From the NCBI RefSeq assembly GCF_021602345.1, contig NZ_BQID01000009.1:186001-250000 (forward strand): 64,000 bases of DNA. The letters run 5' to 3'. This stretch comes from Pseudomonas pharyngis (lineage in GTDB: Bacteria; Pseudomonadota; Gammaproteobacteria; Pseudomonadales; Pseudomonadaceae). Below the pieces are notes generated by a model. The model made no database searches. It had not been told where the DNA came from and saw only the letters and a list, made by a program, of their open reading frames with translations. Every line of letters starts with the position of its first letter. The stretch's first letter is position 1. The position numbers and the translations under genes are program-made. Below, piece by piece: positions 1-10,385 of this stretch.

Positions 1-1
1 A

Positions 2-586
2 CGCTTCTTCAACGGCATCACCGTAGTCGGCGAAGGCGATGGCACTTATCTGAAGCAGAAACTGGTGCCGTTCGGCGAATACGTACCGTTGCAGGACATC
101 CTGCGCGGGCTGATCGCGTTCTTCGACCTGCCGATGTCCGACTTCGCCCGCGGCCCTGCCGATCAGGCGCTGTTGCAAGCGAAGGGCTACCAGATCGCGC
201 CGTTCATCTGCTACGAAGTGGTGTATCCGGAATTCGCCGCAGGCCTGGCGGCACGCAGCGATCTGCTGCTGACGATCAGCAACGACACCTGGTTCGGTAC
301 GTCGATCGGCCCGCTGCAACACCTGCAAATGGCGCAGATGCGCGCGCTTGAAGCCGGACGCTGGATGATTCGCGCGACCAACAACGGCGTGACCGGGCTG
401 ATCAACCCGTTTGGCCAGATCACCGAGCGAATTCCGCAGTTCGAGCAGGGCGTGCTCTACGGCGAAGTGGTGCCGATGCACAACCTGACGCCGTATCTGC
501 AATGGCGCTCGTGGCCGCTGATCATCCTGTGTGTGGTGCTGTTCGGCTGGGCGCTGATGACCAACCGGATGTCCAAGACGCTCTGA
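2..586 (+). CDS. lnt: Apolipoprotein N-acyltransferase, C-terminal part (5' end outside window)
   Basis: Lnt is the inner-membrane enzyme that N-acylates the diacylglyceryl-cysteine of apolipoproteins, the last step of lipoprotein maturation. The window starts inside the gene and the frame is open from base 2. The nitrilase-like domain shows KQKLVPFGEYVPL, which carries the family's catalytic lysine, and FICYEVVYP with the nucleophilic cysteine. The TISNDTWFG and MRALEAGRWMIRATNNG stretches are typical of the family. One hydrophobic helix (LIILCVVLFGWALM) lies near the C-terminus, matching the last membrane segment of Lnt. The N-terminal membrane domain is not visible. Identification is secure from motif order. 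Confidence 0.95.
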   Translation, partial: RFFNGITVVGEGDGTYLKQKLVPFGEYVPLQDILRGLIAFFDLPMSDFARGPADQALLQAKGYQIAPFICYEVVYPEFAAGLAARSDLLLTISNDTWFGTSIGPLQHLQMAQMRALEAGRWMIRATNNGVTGLINPFGQITERIPQFEQGVLYGEVVPMHNLTPYLQWRSWPLIILCVVLFGWALMTNRMSKTL

Positions 587-591
587 GAAAT

Positions 592-642
592 CGCCCGCTC
601 CCACAGGTGACCACTGTGGGAGCGGGCTTGCTCGCGAAGGCA
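592..642. repeat. Pseudomonas REP element, hairpin downstream of lnt
   Basis: A perfect 13-bp inverted repeat (594-606 with 614-626, 7-nt loop) carries the fluorescent-pseudomonad REP core GTGGGAGCGGGCTTGCTCGC. It lies between the convergent lnt and elyC-like genes and could also end transcription, although no U-tract follows. The same core recurs near 40.3 kb and 42.0 kb. Confidence 0.85.
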
Positions 643-659
643 CCATCAACGACAACGCA

Positions 660-1439
660 TCAATCGGTGCCGCCATTCCCTCGGTAGAACAGCGAATAGC
701 CGATCTGCCCCACCGCCTCGTTCATCAACTGCCCGCTCTGCCAGATCGACTTGAACTCCGGCAGCCAGCCGCCGAACGGTCGCGCATTGTCCGTGCCGAG
801 GAAACCAACCGGCGCCGGCACGACCTCGAACCCGGCCTGTTGATAACTCCACACCGCTCGCGGCATATGCCAGGCCTGGGTGACCAGCACGATGCGTTTG
901 ACGCCTTCCGGCAACAGCATTTTGGCGCTGAATTCGGCGTTCTCCCACGTAGTGCGGCTCTCTCCCTCCTGCCAGCGCACGGTCACGCCGAAGTCATCGC
1001 GCAGCGAATCCGCCATCAGCTTCGCCTCGGTCGGCGGCGTACCGTAATGCAGGCCGCCGCTGGTCAGAATCGGCAGCCCGGACGCCTTGGCCAGTCGCGC
1101 CGCATAACGTTGGCGCTCCAGCCCGACACCGGTCGGTTGATCTTCACCCCAGGCCAGATCGCCGCGCTCGCGGCCGGAGCCCAGCACCACAATCGCATCG
1201 GCGCGCTGCGCCAGGCTTTTCCATGCTTCCCGGGCCAGCGGCGGCTCGCGCTCCAGGGCTTTGGCGCCCCATTGCACGACCACCGGCAGACTCATCAGCA
1301 AGAAGCCACCAAAACCCAGGGCGAAACACAGCCCGGCCAGTCGCGGCCGCGAACGTCGCAACCACCAGGCGACGAGTAGCAGCAACAAGAGAAGGCCTGG
1401 CGGCAATAGAAGTTGTTTAATGAAATAACGAAAAGGCAT
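660..1439 (-). CDS. ElyC/SanA/YdcF-family (DUF218) envelope protein
   Basis: The 259-aa protein has two N-terminal hydrophobic helices (about residues 9-26 and 33-58) followed by a DUF218 domain. Recognisable pieces are DAIVVLGSGRERG, LPILTSGG, ESRTTWENAEFS and IVLVTQAWHMPRAV, which match the conserved glycine-rich, acidic and histidine segments of the family. The length equals that of E. coli ElyC, a factor needed for peptidoglycan and envelope integrity at low temperature; its enzymatic activity is unknown. It is convergent with lnt. I leave the symbol empty because several DUF218 paralogues occur per genome and ElyC orthology is inferred only from length and membrane topology. Confidence 0.8.
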   Translation of the reverse strand: MPFRYFIKQLLLPPGLLLLLLLVAWWLRRSRPRLAGLCFALGFGGFLLMSLPVVVQWGAKALEREPPLAREAWKSLAQRADAIVVLGSGRERGDLAWGEDQPTGVGLERQRYAARLAKASGLPILTSGGLHYGTPPTEAKLMADSLRDDFGVTVRWQEGESRTTWENAEFSAKMLLPEGVKRIVLVTQAWHMPRAVWSYQQAGFEVVPAPVGFLGTDNARPFGGWLPEFKSIWQSGQLMNEAVGQIGYSLFYRGNGGTD

Positions 1440-1544
1440 CGAGCATCTCCAGAGATGCCCGAAGCCTAAGTGGGTTGATACAGCGCGACAACCAGTAGGG
1501 TCGGATCCCGTTGAAAAAGATCCGCTTTTTGACCTGCCATGCGT

Positions 1545-1868
1545 TTACTTGGCCTGCAGAGTCCGCACTTTGACGGCGTCTCTGCCGGGTGCCTTGTCCT
1601 TGAGCCAGATGACCTTGGCCGAATGGGCAGCATCGAGCTGTTTCACTGCTTGTGACAGGTATCCGTGGGTTTCACGCTCACTGCGATCCAGATAGGCCTT
1701 GACCAGTTTGAACTCGGCGGGACTCAAGCCACGCAATTCCAGCTCCAGGGGGCGCTCGTCGCGCAGCCTTCCAGCGGTTTTTGCCGCGTCCAGGGCCATC
1801 CCCAGACGATCGATCAACCGCTCGTACAACTCGGGTTTGGTAACGTTTTTTTGCTGTGACTCCACCAT
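1545..1868 (-). CDS. Conserved hypothetical protein, 107 aa
   Basis: This is a small, charged, probably cytoplasmic and largely helical protein of 107 aa with no signal peptide or membrane segment. I do not recognise a domain. A purine-rich stretch (AGGTGAGGG on the coding strand) precedes the ATG at 1868 and supports the start. It sits between the elyC-like gene and leuS, divergent from leuS, so bases 1869-2122 probably carry promoters for both directions. The coding bias resembles its neighbours, so it is likely a real gene rather than a shadow. Confidence 0.65.
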   Translation of the reverse strand: MVESQQKNVTKPELYERLIDRLGMALDAAKTAGRLRDERPLELELRGLSPAEFKLVKAYLDRSERETHGYLSQAVKQLDAAHSAKVIWLKDKAPGRDAVKVRTLQAK

Positions 1869-2041
1869 CCCTCACCTCATTGAAGATAAGACTCACTCCC
1901 CAGTTAGAGCTTAGCTTCGCTGCACAAACCGGCTGCGTGCCGCGACCAACGGCCCTCGCCGCGATTTCGGCCGGTCAAACGGCTGCAATCAGGGTTTCCC
2001 TAGGCCAAGCGCGGTCATGTATGCTACGGCGCTTCCTGTAA

Positions 2042-4729
<2,688 letters not shown>

Positions 4730-4736
4730 TTGGATC

Positions 4737-4760
4737 GGGCGTCAGGTGTGCCTGACGCCC
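4737..4760 (+). terminator. Perfect 10-bp hairpin between leuS and lptE
   Basis: GGGCGTCAGG and CCTGACGCCC flank a TGTG loop. No U-tract follows, so it may act as a processing site or an attenuator within the leuS-lptE-holA transcript rather than a full terminator. Confidence 0.5.
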
Positions 4761-4816
4761 AGTAAAACCTTTCGGGCCACAGAGTCGGCCCACATGGTTT
4801 CAAGGGGAGCAACACA

Positions 4817-5422
4817 ATGATCAAACGCAATCTGCTGGTGATGGGCCTCGCCGTCCTGTTGAGCGCCTGCGGTTTCCAGCTGCGTGGTACCGGCACCAAC
4901 GAACTTTCGATCAAGGAGCTTGATCTGAGCGCCCGAAACGCCTACGGCGAAACCGTGACGCAACTGCGTCAGGTGCTGGAGGCCAGCGGCGTCAAGGTCG
5001 TTTCCGGTGCGCCGTACAAGCTTTACCTGTCCGATGAGCAGGAAAGCCAGCGCATCCTCAGCTACGCGGGCGCCGGTCGTACTGGCGAATATCAGGTGAG
5101 CACCGTGCTGACCTACGATATCCGCGGCGAAAAGGATCTGTTGCTCAAGAGCGACAAGCTTGAAGTGCAGAAAGTGTTCATCCACGACGGCAACAACCTC
5201 GTGGGTTCCGACCAGGAAGCCAACGATGCCCGCCGTGAAACACAACGCGAACTGGTACAGCGCATGATGCTGCGTCTGCAACAGCTGACACCGGCACAGC
5301 TGGACGCTCTGCAGCAAACCGCCAACGCACGGGCCAAGGCAGAAGCCGACGCCCTCGAAGCGGCACAGAAGGCTGAAGCGGAAACCCCGCGCCAGTCGCC
5401 GCTCGAACTGCCGCAGCAGTAA
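4817..5422 (+). CDS. lptE: LPS-assembly lipoprotein LptE
   Basis: LptE is the outer-membrane lipoprotein that plugs the LptD barrel and helps insert lipopolysaccharide at the cell surface. The 201-aa product begins with a lipoprotein signal peptide whose lipobox LLSAC places the acylated cysteine at residue 18, followed by GFQLRGTG, the conserved LptE start. The C-terminal tail is rich in Ala and Glu (about residues 170-201), longer than the E. coli protein and probably disordered. AGGGGAG lies 7 nt before the ATG. The leuS-lptE-holA order confirms the call. Confidence 0.95.
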   Translation: MIKRNLLVMGLAVLLSACGFQLRGTGTNELSIKELDLSARNAYGETVTQLRQVLEASGVKVVSGAPYKLYLSDEQESQRILSYAGAGRTGEYQVSTVLTYDIRGEKDLLLKSDKLEVQKVFIHDGNNLVGSDQEANDARRETQRELVQRMMLRLQQLTPAQLDALQQTANARAKAEADALEAAQKAEAETPRQSPLELPQQ

Positions 5423-5429
5423 GACGTTC

Positions 5430-5447
5430 GGGGCGCTCAGGCGCCCC
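5430..5447 (+). terminator. Short GC-rich hairpin between lptE and holA
   Basis: GGGGCGC and GCGCCCC surround a TCAG loop in the 39-nt gap before holA. There is no U-tract, so partial attenuation or mRNA stabilisation is more likely than full termination. Confidence 0.45.
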
Positions 5448-5461
5448 GTTCGCCCTCTCTT

Positions 5462-6499
5462 ATGAAGCTCGCTCCCGCCCAACTCGGCAAACACCTGCAA
5501 GGCGCTCTTGCGCCGGTCTACATCATCAGCGGCGATGACCCGCTGCTGTGTCAGGAAGCCGCCGACGCCATCCGCTCCGCTGCCCGCCAGCAAGGATTCG
5601 ATGAACGCCAGGTCTTTGCCGCCGACGCCAATTTCGATTGGGGGACATTGCTCCAGGCCGGCGCCAGCATGTCGCTGTTCGCCGAAAAACGCCTGCTGGA
5701 ACTGCGCCTGCCTTCGGGCAAGCCCGGTGACAAGGGCGCCGCCGCGCTGATCGAATATTGCTCGCGCCCGGCTGAAGACACGGTGCTGCTGATCAGCCTG
5801 CCGAAGCTCGACGGCAGCGCGCAGAAGACCAAGTGGGGCAAGGCGCTGGTCGAGGGTCAGCAGACCCAGTTCGTGCAGATCTGGCCGGTGGACGCCAACC
5901 AGCTGCCGAGCTGGATTCGTCAGCGCCTGTCCCAGGCCGGCTTGTCGGCCAGCCAGGACGCGGTCGAGCTGATTGCAGCGCGGGTCGAAGGCAACCTGCT
6001 GGCCGCTGCGCAAGAGATCGAAAAGCTCAAGCTGATGGCCGAGGGCGGACAGATCACCATCGAAACCGTACAGGCGGCCGTGGCCGACAGTGCGCGTTTC
6101 GACGTGTTCGGCCTGACCGATGCAGTGCTCAACGGCGAACCGGCCCACGCCCTGCGCATGCTCGAAGGGCTGCGCGGTGAAGGGGTCGAGCCGCCGGTGA
6201 TCCTCTGGGCCCTGGCTCGGGAGTTACGGCTGCTGGCCAACATCTCGTTGCAATACAGCCAGGGCACGCCGCTGGACAAGTGCTTCAGTCAGGCCAAGCC
6301 GCCGGTCTGGGACAAGCGAAAACCGCTGATGAGCAAGGCCCTGCAACGCTACTCGGCGCAACGCTGGGCACAGTTGCTGCTCGAAGCCCAGCGCATCGAT
6401 GCACAAATCAAGGGCCAGGCGGCCGGCTCGCCGTGGATGAGCCTGAGCCGGTTGGCGCTGCTGATGGCCGGTCAGCGCCTGACATTGCCTGCCGAATGA
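5462..6499 (+). CDS. holA: DNA polymerase III subunit delta
   Basis: The delta subunit opens the beta sliding clamp as part of the clamp-loader complex. The 345-aa protein has the expected length. Family sequence features include the start MKLAPAQLGKHL, VYIISGDDPLLCQEAADAIR, the LLELRLPSGKPG region and ARFDVFGLTDAVLNG in the middle domain, with the C-terminal collar helix. No strong ribosome-binding site precedes the ATG, and the hairpin at 5430-5447 lies just upstream, which would fit low-level synthesis of this scarce subunit. It is the last gene of leuS-lptE-holA before a clear terminator. Confidence 0.95.
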   Translation: MKLAPAQLGKHLQGALAPVYIISGDDPLLCQEAADAIRSAARQQGFDERQVFAADANFDWGTLLQAGASMSLFAEKRLLELRLPSGKPGDKGAAALIEYCSRPAEDTVLLISLPKLDGSAQKTKWGKALVEGQQTQFVQIWPVDANQLPSWIRQRLSQAGLSASQDAVELIAARVEGNLLAAAQEIEKLKLMAEGGQITIETVQAAVADSARFDVFGLTDAVLNGEPAHALRMLEGLRGEGVEPPVILWALARELRLLANISLQYSQGTPLDKCFSQAKPPVWDKRKPLMSKALQRYSAQRWAQLLLEAQRIDAQIKGQAAGSPWMSLSRLALLMAGQRLTLPAE

Positions 6500-6503
6500 A
6501 TTC

Positions 6504-6532
6504 CGGGATCGCGCGCTGCGATCCCGTTTTTT
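6504..6532 (+). terminator. Rho-independent terminator after holA
   Basis: CGGGATCGC and GCGATCCCG form a 9-bp stem (6504-6512 with 6518-6526, 5-nt loop) followed by six T residues (6527-6532). Confidence 0.9.
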
Positions 6533-6639
6533 ACCGAGTCCATTTCCTACAGAACATCCCGCCGTCGGTCCTATAGACAGACGCTCTAGATCGGCAGATT
6601 ATCTGCCGCGCAAAACCTCACTCAATCGAGAGAATCATC

Positions 6640-6804
6640 ATGAGCAAAAAGCCATCGAAACATGGCCACAACAAGGCCAAATCCATCGTCGCCCAACCCC
6701 TGTTCCGCAGCCGTCAGGAACGACCAACCAAGGGTAAAGGCAGCTACCGCCGCGAAGCCTTCCAGTCTGACAGCTGGGAGGCTTCTTACTTTCTGGCCGC
6801 TTGA
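6640..6804 (+). CDS. arfA: Alternative ribosome-rescue factor A
   Basis: This small gene encodes 54 aa starting MSKKPSKHGHNKAKS. ArfA recruits release factor RF2 to ribosomes stalled on mRNAs without a stop codon, as back-up to tmRNA. The family core PLFRSRQ followed by KGKGSYRR and SWEAS is present, matching the E. coli ArfA pattern of PLFR, KGKGSY and NWEAS. The basic N-terminus fits ribosome binding. A strong hairpin lies within the last third of the coding sequence, as expected for the self-regulated ArfA family. ATCGAGAGAATC precedes the ATG. The gene stands alone between the holA terminator and sltB3. Confidence 0.92.
   Translation: MSKKPSKHGHNKAKSIVAQPLFRSRQERPTKGKGSYRREAFQSDSWEASYFLAA
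6754..6785 (+). promoter_or_regulatory. Hairpin inside arfA coding sequence (nonstop-mRNA control element)
   Basis: GAAGCCTTCCAG (6754-6765) pairs with CTGGGAGGCTTC (6774-6785) around an 8-nt loop. Eleven pairs are Watson-Crick and one is G-U. A pyrimidine-rich TTACTTTCT follows. In E. coli and other bacteria a similar intragenic hairpin yields truncated arfA mRNA by RNase III cleavage or termination, so that ArfA is made only when trans-translation fails. The same role here is inferred. Confidence 0.75.
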
Positions 6805-6865
6805 AGCGCAGCACCCCTTCCTCATGTTAAGGTCTGCACCTGATTCGTATTCCCTGGACCCGTGC

Positions 6866-8188
6866 ATGCCCCTCAGTCTTTCCCGTCGTTGGCCCTTTCG
6901 CCAACTGATCGCTGCCTCCAGCTTCGTATTGCTCGTCGCCTGCGCGGAAAAACCCACCGCCGCTGACGCTCAACCGCTTCAGACCGTCCCCGTTGCCACA
7001 GCCCCAGCGGTCATCCCGCCGGTAGTGCCGTCCGGTGACAACCTCGACCTGCAACCGACCCAGACCTTTGCCGAATGGCAGGCAGGTTTCCGCAAGGAAG
7101 CCCTGGCCGCCGGCATTCGTGCCGACCTGTTCGACCGTGCCTTCGCCAATGTCAGCTTCGATGCCAGCGTGATTCGCGCCGACCGCAGCCAGCCGGAATT
7201 CGCCCGGCCGGTCTGGGAATACCTGGATGGCGCACTGTCGCCGTTGCGCGTGCGCAAAGGCCAGGCACTGATCAGCCAGTACGCCGATATTCTGCAAAGC
7301 ATCGAGCAGCGTTATGGCGTTGACCGTCAGGCGTTGGTCTCGGTGTGGGGCATGGAAAGCAACTTCGGCCAGTTCCAGGGCAGCAAGTCGGTGATCAACT
7401 CGCTGGCGACCCTGGCCTATGAAGGTCGCCGTCCGGGCTTTGCCCATGCGCAGCTGATTGCGGCGCTGCAGATCCTGCAACAGGGCGACATCACGCCGGA
7501 GAAAATGCTCGGCTCCTGGGCCGGTGCAATGGGCCAGACCCAGTTCATCCCGACCACCTACAACACCCACGCCGTGGACTTCGACGGTGACGGTCGCCGC
7601 GACATCTGGGGCAGCCCGGCTGACGCATTGGCCTCCACCGCGCACTACCTGCAAAGCTCCGGCTGGCAGCGTGGCCAGCCGTGGGGCTTCGAAGTGCAAC
7701 TGCCAAGCGGTTTCAACTACACCTTGGCTGACGGCGCTATTCGAAAAAGCGTCGCCGAATGGCGGCAATTGGGCGTAACCCTGCCGAACGGCGGCCAGGT
7801 GCCGGCCGGCTCCGAGCAACTGTCTGCTGCTCTGCTGCTGCCGGCTGGCTACCGTGGCCCGGCGTTCCTGATCCTCGATAACTTCCGGGCGATCCTCAAG
7901 TACAACAACTCGTCGTCCTACGCACTGGCCGTCAGCCTGTTGTCCGAGCGCTTCAACGGCGCCGGCCTGATCAATGGCACCTGGCCAAAAGACGACCTGC
8001 CGTTGAGCCGCACCGAGCGGATCGAACTGCAAAACCTGCTGACCGCGCGCAACTACGACGCAGGCACCGCCGACGGGATCATCGGTGCCAATACGCGCAA
8101 GGCGATTCGCGCTGCGCAGCAGTCATTTGGCTGGCCGGCGGATGGTTATCCGACGCACAAGCTGCTGGAAAGCCTGCGTAACCAGTAA
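6866..8188 (+). CDS. sltB3: Lytic murein transglycosylase SltB3/MltB family, lipoprotein with peptidoglycan-binding domain
   Basis: This GH103 enzyme cleaves the MurNAc-GlcNAc bond of peptidoglycan to 1,6-anhydro products. I chose the ATG at 6866 because it opens a lipoprotein signal peptide (lipobox LVAC, cysteine 26); the longer frame upstream overlaps arfA. The catalytic domain shows WGMESNFGQFQGS with the catalytic glutamate at residue 164, then GAMGQTQFIPTTY and DFDGDGRRDIW, hallmarks of the MltB fold. The C-terminal 60 residues form a PG_binding_1 domain (ADGIIGANTRKAIRAAQ). The position next to holA matches P. aeruginosa SltB3 (PA3992), so the symbol is given by orthology. Confidence 0.9.
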   Translation: MPLSLSRRWPFRQLIAASSFVLLVACAEKPTAADAQPLQTVPVATAPAVIPPVVPSGDNLDLQPTQTFAEWQAGFRKEALAAGIRADLFDRAFANVSFDASVIRADRSQPEFARPVWEYLDGALSPLRVRKGQALISQYADILQSIEQRYGVDRQALVSVWGMESNFGQFQGSKSVINSLATLAYEGRRPGFAHAQLIAALQILQQGDITPEKMLGSWAGAMGQTQFIPTTYNTHAVDFDGDGRRDIWGSPADALASTAHYLQSSGWQRGQPWGFEVQLPSGFNYTLADGAIRKSVAEWRQLGVTLPNGGQVPAGSEQLSAALLLPAGYRGPAFLILDNFRAILKYNNSSSYALAVSLLSERFNGAGLINGTWPKDDLPLSRTERIELQNLLTARNYDAGTADGIIGANTRKAIRAAQQSFGWPADGYPTHKLLESLRNQ

Positions 8189-8192
8189 AAAC

Positions 8193-8230
8193 AAAAAGAC
8201 CGCCGCCTCTTCAGGCGGCGGTCTTTTTTT
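8193..8230. terminator. Bidirectional terminator between sltB3 and ldcA
   Basis: AAAAAGACCGCCGCC pairs with GGCGGCGGTCTTTTT around a 6-nt loop. A-tract and T-tract flanks allow termination of both convergent genes. Confidence 0.93.
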
Positions 8231-8239
8231 GCGGCTCGA

Positions 8240-9187
8240 TCAGCGAATCACCACATCCTGTTCCAGCATCAACTCCTTCTTGCCCGCATCCAGTCGAACC
8301 AACGCCCCCAGCGGCAACGTCAGGTTCGGATCGCAGTGCCCGCTGCGCCAGCCGGACAGCACCGGAATCCGCAGGGGTTCAAAGGTCTGCTTGAGCAAGC
8401 GGTTCAAGGCCTCGACATCCACACCCGCCACGTCCCCGACCAACACGCCGCGCAATCTGGCCAACTTGCCCGCCAGACGCATCTGGGTCAGCAAGCGGTC
8501 GATCCGGTACAGCGGCTCGTTGATGTCCTCGATGAGCAGAATCACCCCTTCGACATCGATTTCGTAAGGCGTGCCAAGAGTCGAGGCGATCATTGCCAGA
8601 TTACCGCCCTGCAAACGCCCGTGGGCAATGCCGGGCTCCACGGTGGTCAACGGATAAGCCGCCGGATGACTCAGTACACTGCCGGCCTTCAACTGACCGC
8701 GCAGCATGGCGAAGAACGAGGTCACCGTCGGCGGCTCCTTGTCACCCAGCAGATCGGCATTCAACAACGGCCCGTGAAAGGTCACGAACCCGGCGTAGCG
8801 ACTGATGGCCAGGTGCAGTGCGGTGATGTCGCTGTAACCGACGAAGGGCTTGGCATGGCGGCTCAGCAGATCGTAATCGATCCGATCCAGCAACCTTGGC
8901 GTGCCGTAACCACCGCGCAGGCAAATGATCGCATCGACCTCTTCGTCAGCGAACGCCGCGTGCAGATCGTTGAGCCGCACCTCGTCGCTGCCGGCCAGAT
9001 AACCGTCCTTTTCATAGACGCCCGGGAACACCCGTAAACCGTAACCCCGGGCGCGCATCCACTGAACGGCCTTTTCGGTATCCAGCGTGCCGGGGCCGGC
9101 GGGCGCAATGACGCCGATCAGCCCTTCCGACGGCAGTGCGGGCACAGACTTGTGCGGAAAAAGGGTGTGGGTCGGTCGAACGGTCAT
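8240..9187 (-). CDS. ldcA: Muramoyltetrapeptide (LD-)carboxypeptidase, peptidase S66
   Basis: LdcA removes the terminal D-Ala from muropeptide tetrapeptides during cytoplasmic murein recycling. The 315-aa protein shows the S66 N-terminal signature IGVIAPAGPG, the CLRGGYGTPRLL loop, the nucleophile motif FVGYSDITALH (Ser119), GRLQGGNLAM, LLIEDINEP with an active-site glutamate candidate, and a histidine in SGHCDPNLTLPLGA. No signal peptide is seen, consistent with a cytosolic recycling enzyme. GGGAG precedes the ATG. Its neighbours are lytic transglycosylases, which produce the muropeptides that it finally processes. A perfect inverted repeat lies just upstream. Confidence 0.93.
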   Translation of the reverse strand: MTVRPTHTLFPHKSVPALPSEGLIGVIAPAGPGTLDTEKAVQWMRARGYGLRVFPGVYEKDGYLAGSDEVRLNDLHAAFADEEVDAIICLRGGYGTPRLLDRIDYDLLSRHAKPFVGYSDITALHLAISRYAGFVTFHGPLLNADLLGDKEPPTVTSFFAMLRGQLKAGSVLSHPAAYPLTTVEPGIAHGRLQGGNLAMIASTLGTPYEIDVEGVILLIEDINEPLYRIDRLLTQMRLAGKLARLRGVLVGDVAGVDVEALNRLLKQTFEPLRIPVLSGWRSGHCDPNLTLPLGALVRLDAGKKELMLEQDVVIR

Positions 9188-9199
9188 CCATGGATCTCC

Positions 9200-9223
9200 C
9201 TGTGTGAAGTCATGCTCACACAG
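9200..9223. promoter_or_regulatory. Perfect inverted repeat upstream of ldcA (candidate operator)
   Basis: CTGTGTGA and TCACACAG are separated by 8 nt, ending 12 nt before the ldcA start. The half-sites resemble CRP/Vfr ones, but the spacing is 8 rather than 6 between TGTGA and TCACA. It could be an operator or a 5'-UTR hairpin. Confidence 0.4.
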
Positions 9224-9310
9224 TAGTCAGGAACGGCGACAAACAGAAGAGGCTCGGCTGCGCCGCAGATTGCAGGAGAAGTCAGTAACGAGTGTAGGCC
9301 GGGCAAAAAA

Positions 9311-9342
9311 ATGCCCGCCGGGCGATAAACCCCGGCGGGCAT
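9311..9342 (-). terminator. Rho-independent terminator after lipA
   Basis: ATGCCCGCCGGG and CCCGGCGGGCAT form a 12-bp stem with an 8-nt loop. Read on the minus strand it is followed by a run of seven T residues, so it ends the lipB-lipA transcript. Confidence 0.88.
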
Positions 9343-9361
9343 TCTTTCATTCAGCGCTGAA

Positions 9362-10384
9362 TCAGGAACCGAGCAGCTCGGCCTTGACCAGTTTCGCTTG
9401 CTCGTCAGCGTGGTACGAAGAACGCACCAACGGGCCGGACGCGACGTTCTTGAAGCCCATCTTGTAACCTTCCTCGGCGAACCAGGCGAAGGTGTCCGGG
9501 TGCACGAAACGCTGCACCGGCAAGTGGCTGCGGGACGGTTGCAGATACTGGCCCAGGGTCAGCATGTCGATGTCGTGTTCGCGCATGCGCTTCATGACTT
9601 CGATGACTTCGTCGTCGGTCTCGCCCAAGCCGAGCATCAGGCCGGATTTGGTCGGGATGTGCGGCATCATCTGCTTGAAGCGTTGCAGCAGGGTCAGCGA
9701 CCACTGGTAGTCCGAACCCGGACGCGCAGCCTTGTACAGGCGCGGTACGGTTTCCAGGTTGTGGTTGAACACATCCGGCGGCTCGGCCGCGGTGATTTCC
9801 AGGGCGATGTCCATGCGGCCACGGTAGTCCGGGACCAGGGTCTCGAGCTGCACGTTCGGCGACAGTTTGCGGATTTCGCGGATGCAGTCCGCGAAGTGCT
9901 GGGCACCGCCGTCACGCAGGTCGTCGCGGTCAACCGAGGTGATTACCACGTACTTGAGCTTCAGATCGGCGATGGCGATGGCCAGGCTTTCCGGCTCGTT
10001 GACGTCCAGTGGCTTCGGACGACCGTGGCCAACGTCGCAGAACGGGCAACGACGGGTGCAGATGTCACCCATGATCATGAAGGTCGCGGTGCCGCCGGAG
10101 AAGCACTCGCCCAGGTTCGGGCAGGAGGCCTCTTCGCAGACGCTGTGCAGCTTGTGTTTGCGCAGCAGGCTCTTGATGCGGTCGACTTCCGGCGAAACCG
10201 GGATGCGCACGCGGATCCAGTCGGGTTTCTTCGGCAGTTCGGTGGTCGGAATGATCTTCACCGGGATGCGTGCAACCTTCTCGGCGCCGCGCAGCTTGAC
10301 GCCGGCTTCAACCTTGGGACGCGGGGCCGGGCGCTCGGTCACGTCGAGCGTCGGGATCATGGTTTGCACTGCATCAGTAGTCAT
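9362..10384 (-). CDS. lipA: Lipoyl synthase
   Basis: LipA is a radical-SAM enzyme that inserts two sulfur atoms into protein-bound octanoyl groups to make lipoate. The 340-aa protein carries the auxiliary cluster cysteines C83, C88 and C94, the radical-SAM motif CTRRCPFC (C109, C113, C116), and the C-terminal RSSYHA whose serine ligates the auxiliary cluster. The octanoyltransferase gene lipB ends one base upstream of lipA on the same strand, which indicates translational coupling and makes the pair the complete de novo lipoylation pathway. The first roughly 50 residues are a variable Pseudomonas extension. Confidence 0.97.
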   Translation of the reverse strand: MTTDAVQTMIPTLDVTERPAPRPKVEAGVKLRGAEKVARIPVKIIPTTELPKKPDWIRVRIPVSPEVDRIKSLLRKHKLHSVCEEASCPNLGECFSGGTATFMIMGDICTRRCPFCDVGHGRPKPLDVNEPESLAIAIADLKLKYVVITSVDRDDLRDGGAQHFADCIREIRKLSPNVQLETLVPDYRGRMDIALEITAAEPPDVFNHNLETVPRLYKAARPGSDYQWSLTLLQRFKQMMPHIPTKSGLMLGLGETDDEVIEVMKRMREHDIDMLTLGQYLQPSRSHLPVQRFVHPDTFAWFAEEGYKMGFKNVASGPLVRSSYHADEQAKLVKAELLGS

Positions 10385-10385
10385 A

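Noticed and set aside
6662-6865. Extended N-terminus of the sltB3 frame
   Set aside because: This stretch overlaps arfA in another frame and precedes the lipoprotein signal peptide starting at 6866.
9200-9223. CRP/Vfr binding site upstream of ldcA
   Set aside because: The half-sites look similar, but the spacer between TGTGA and TCACA is 8 rather than 6, so it is kept only as an unassigned inverted repeat.
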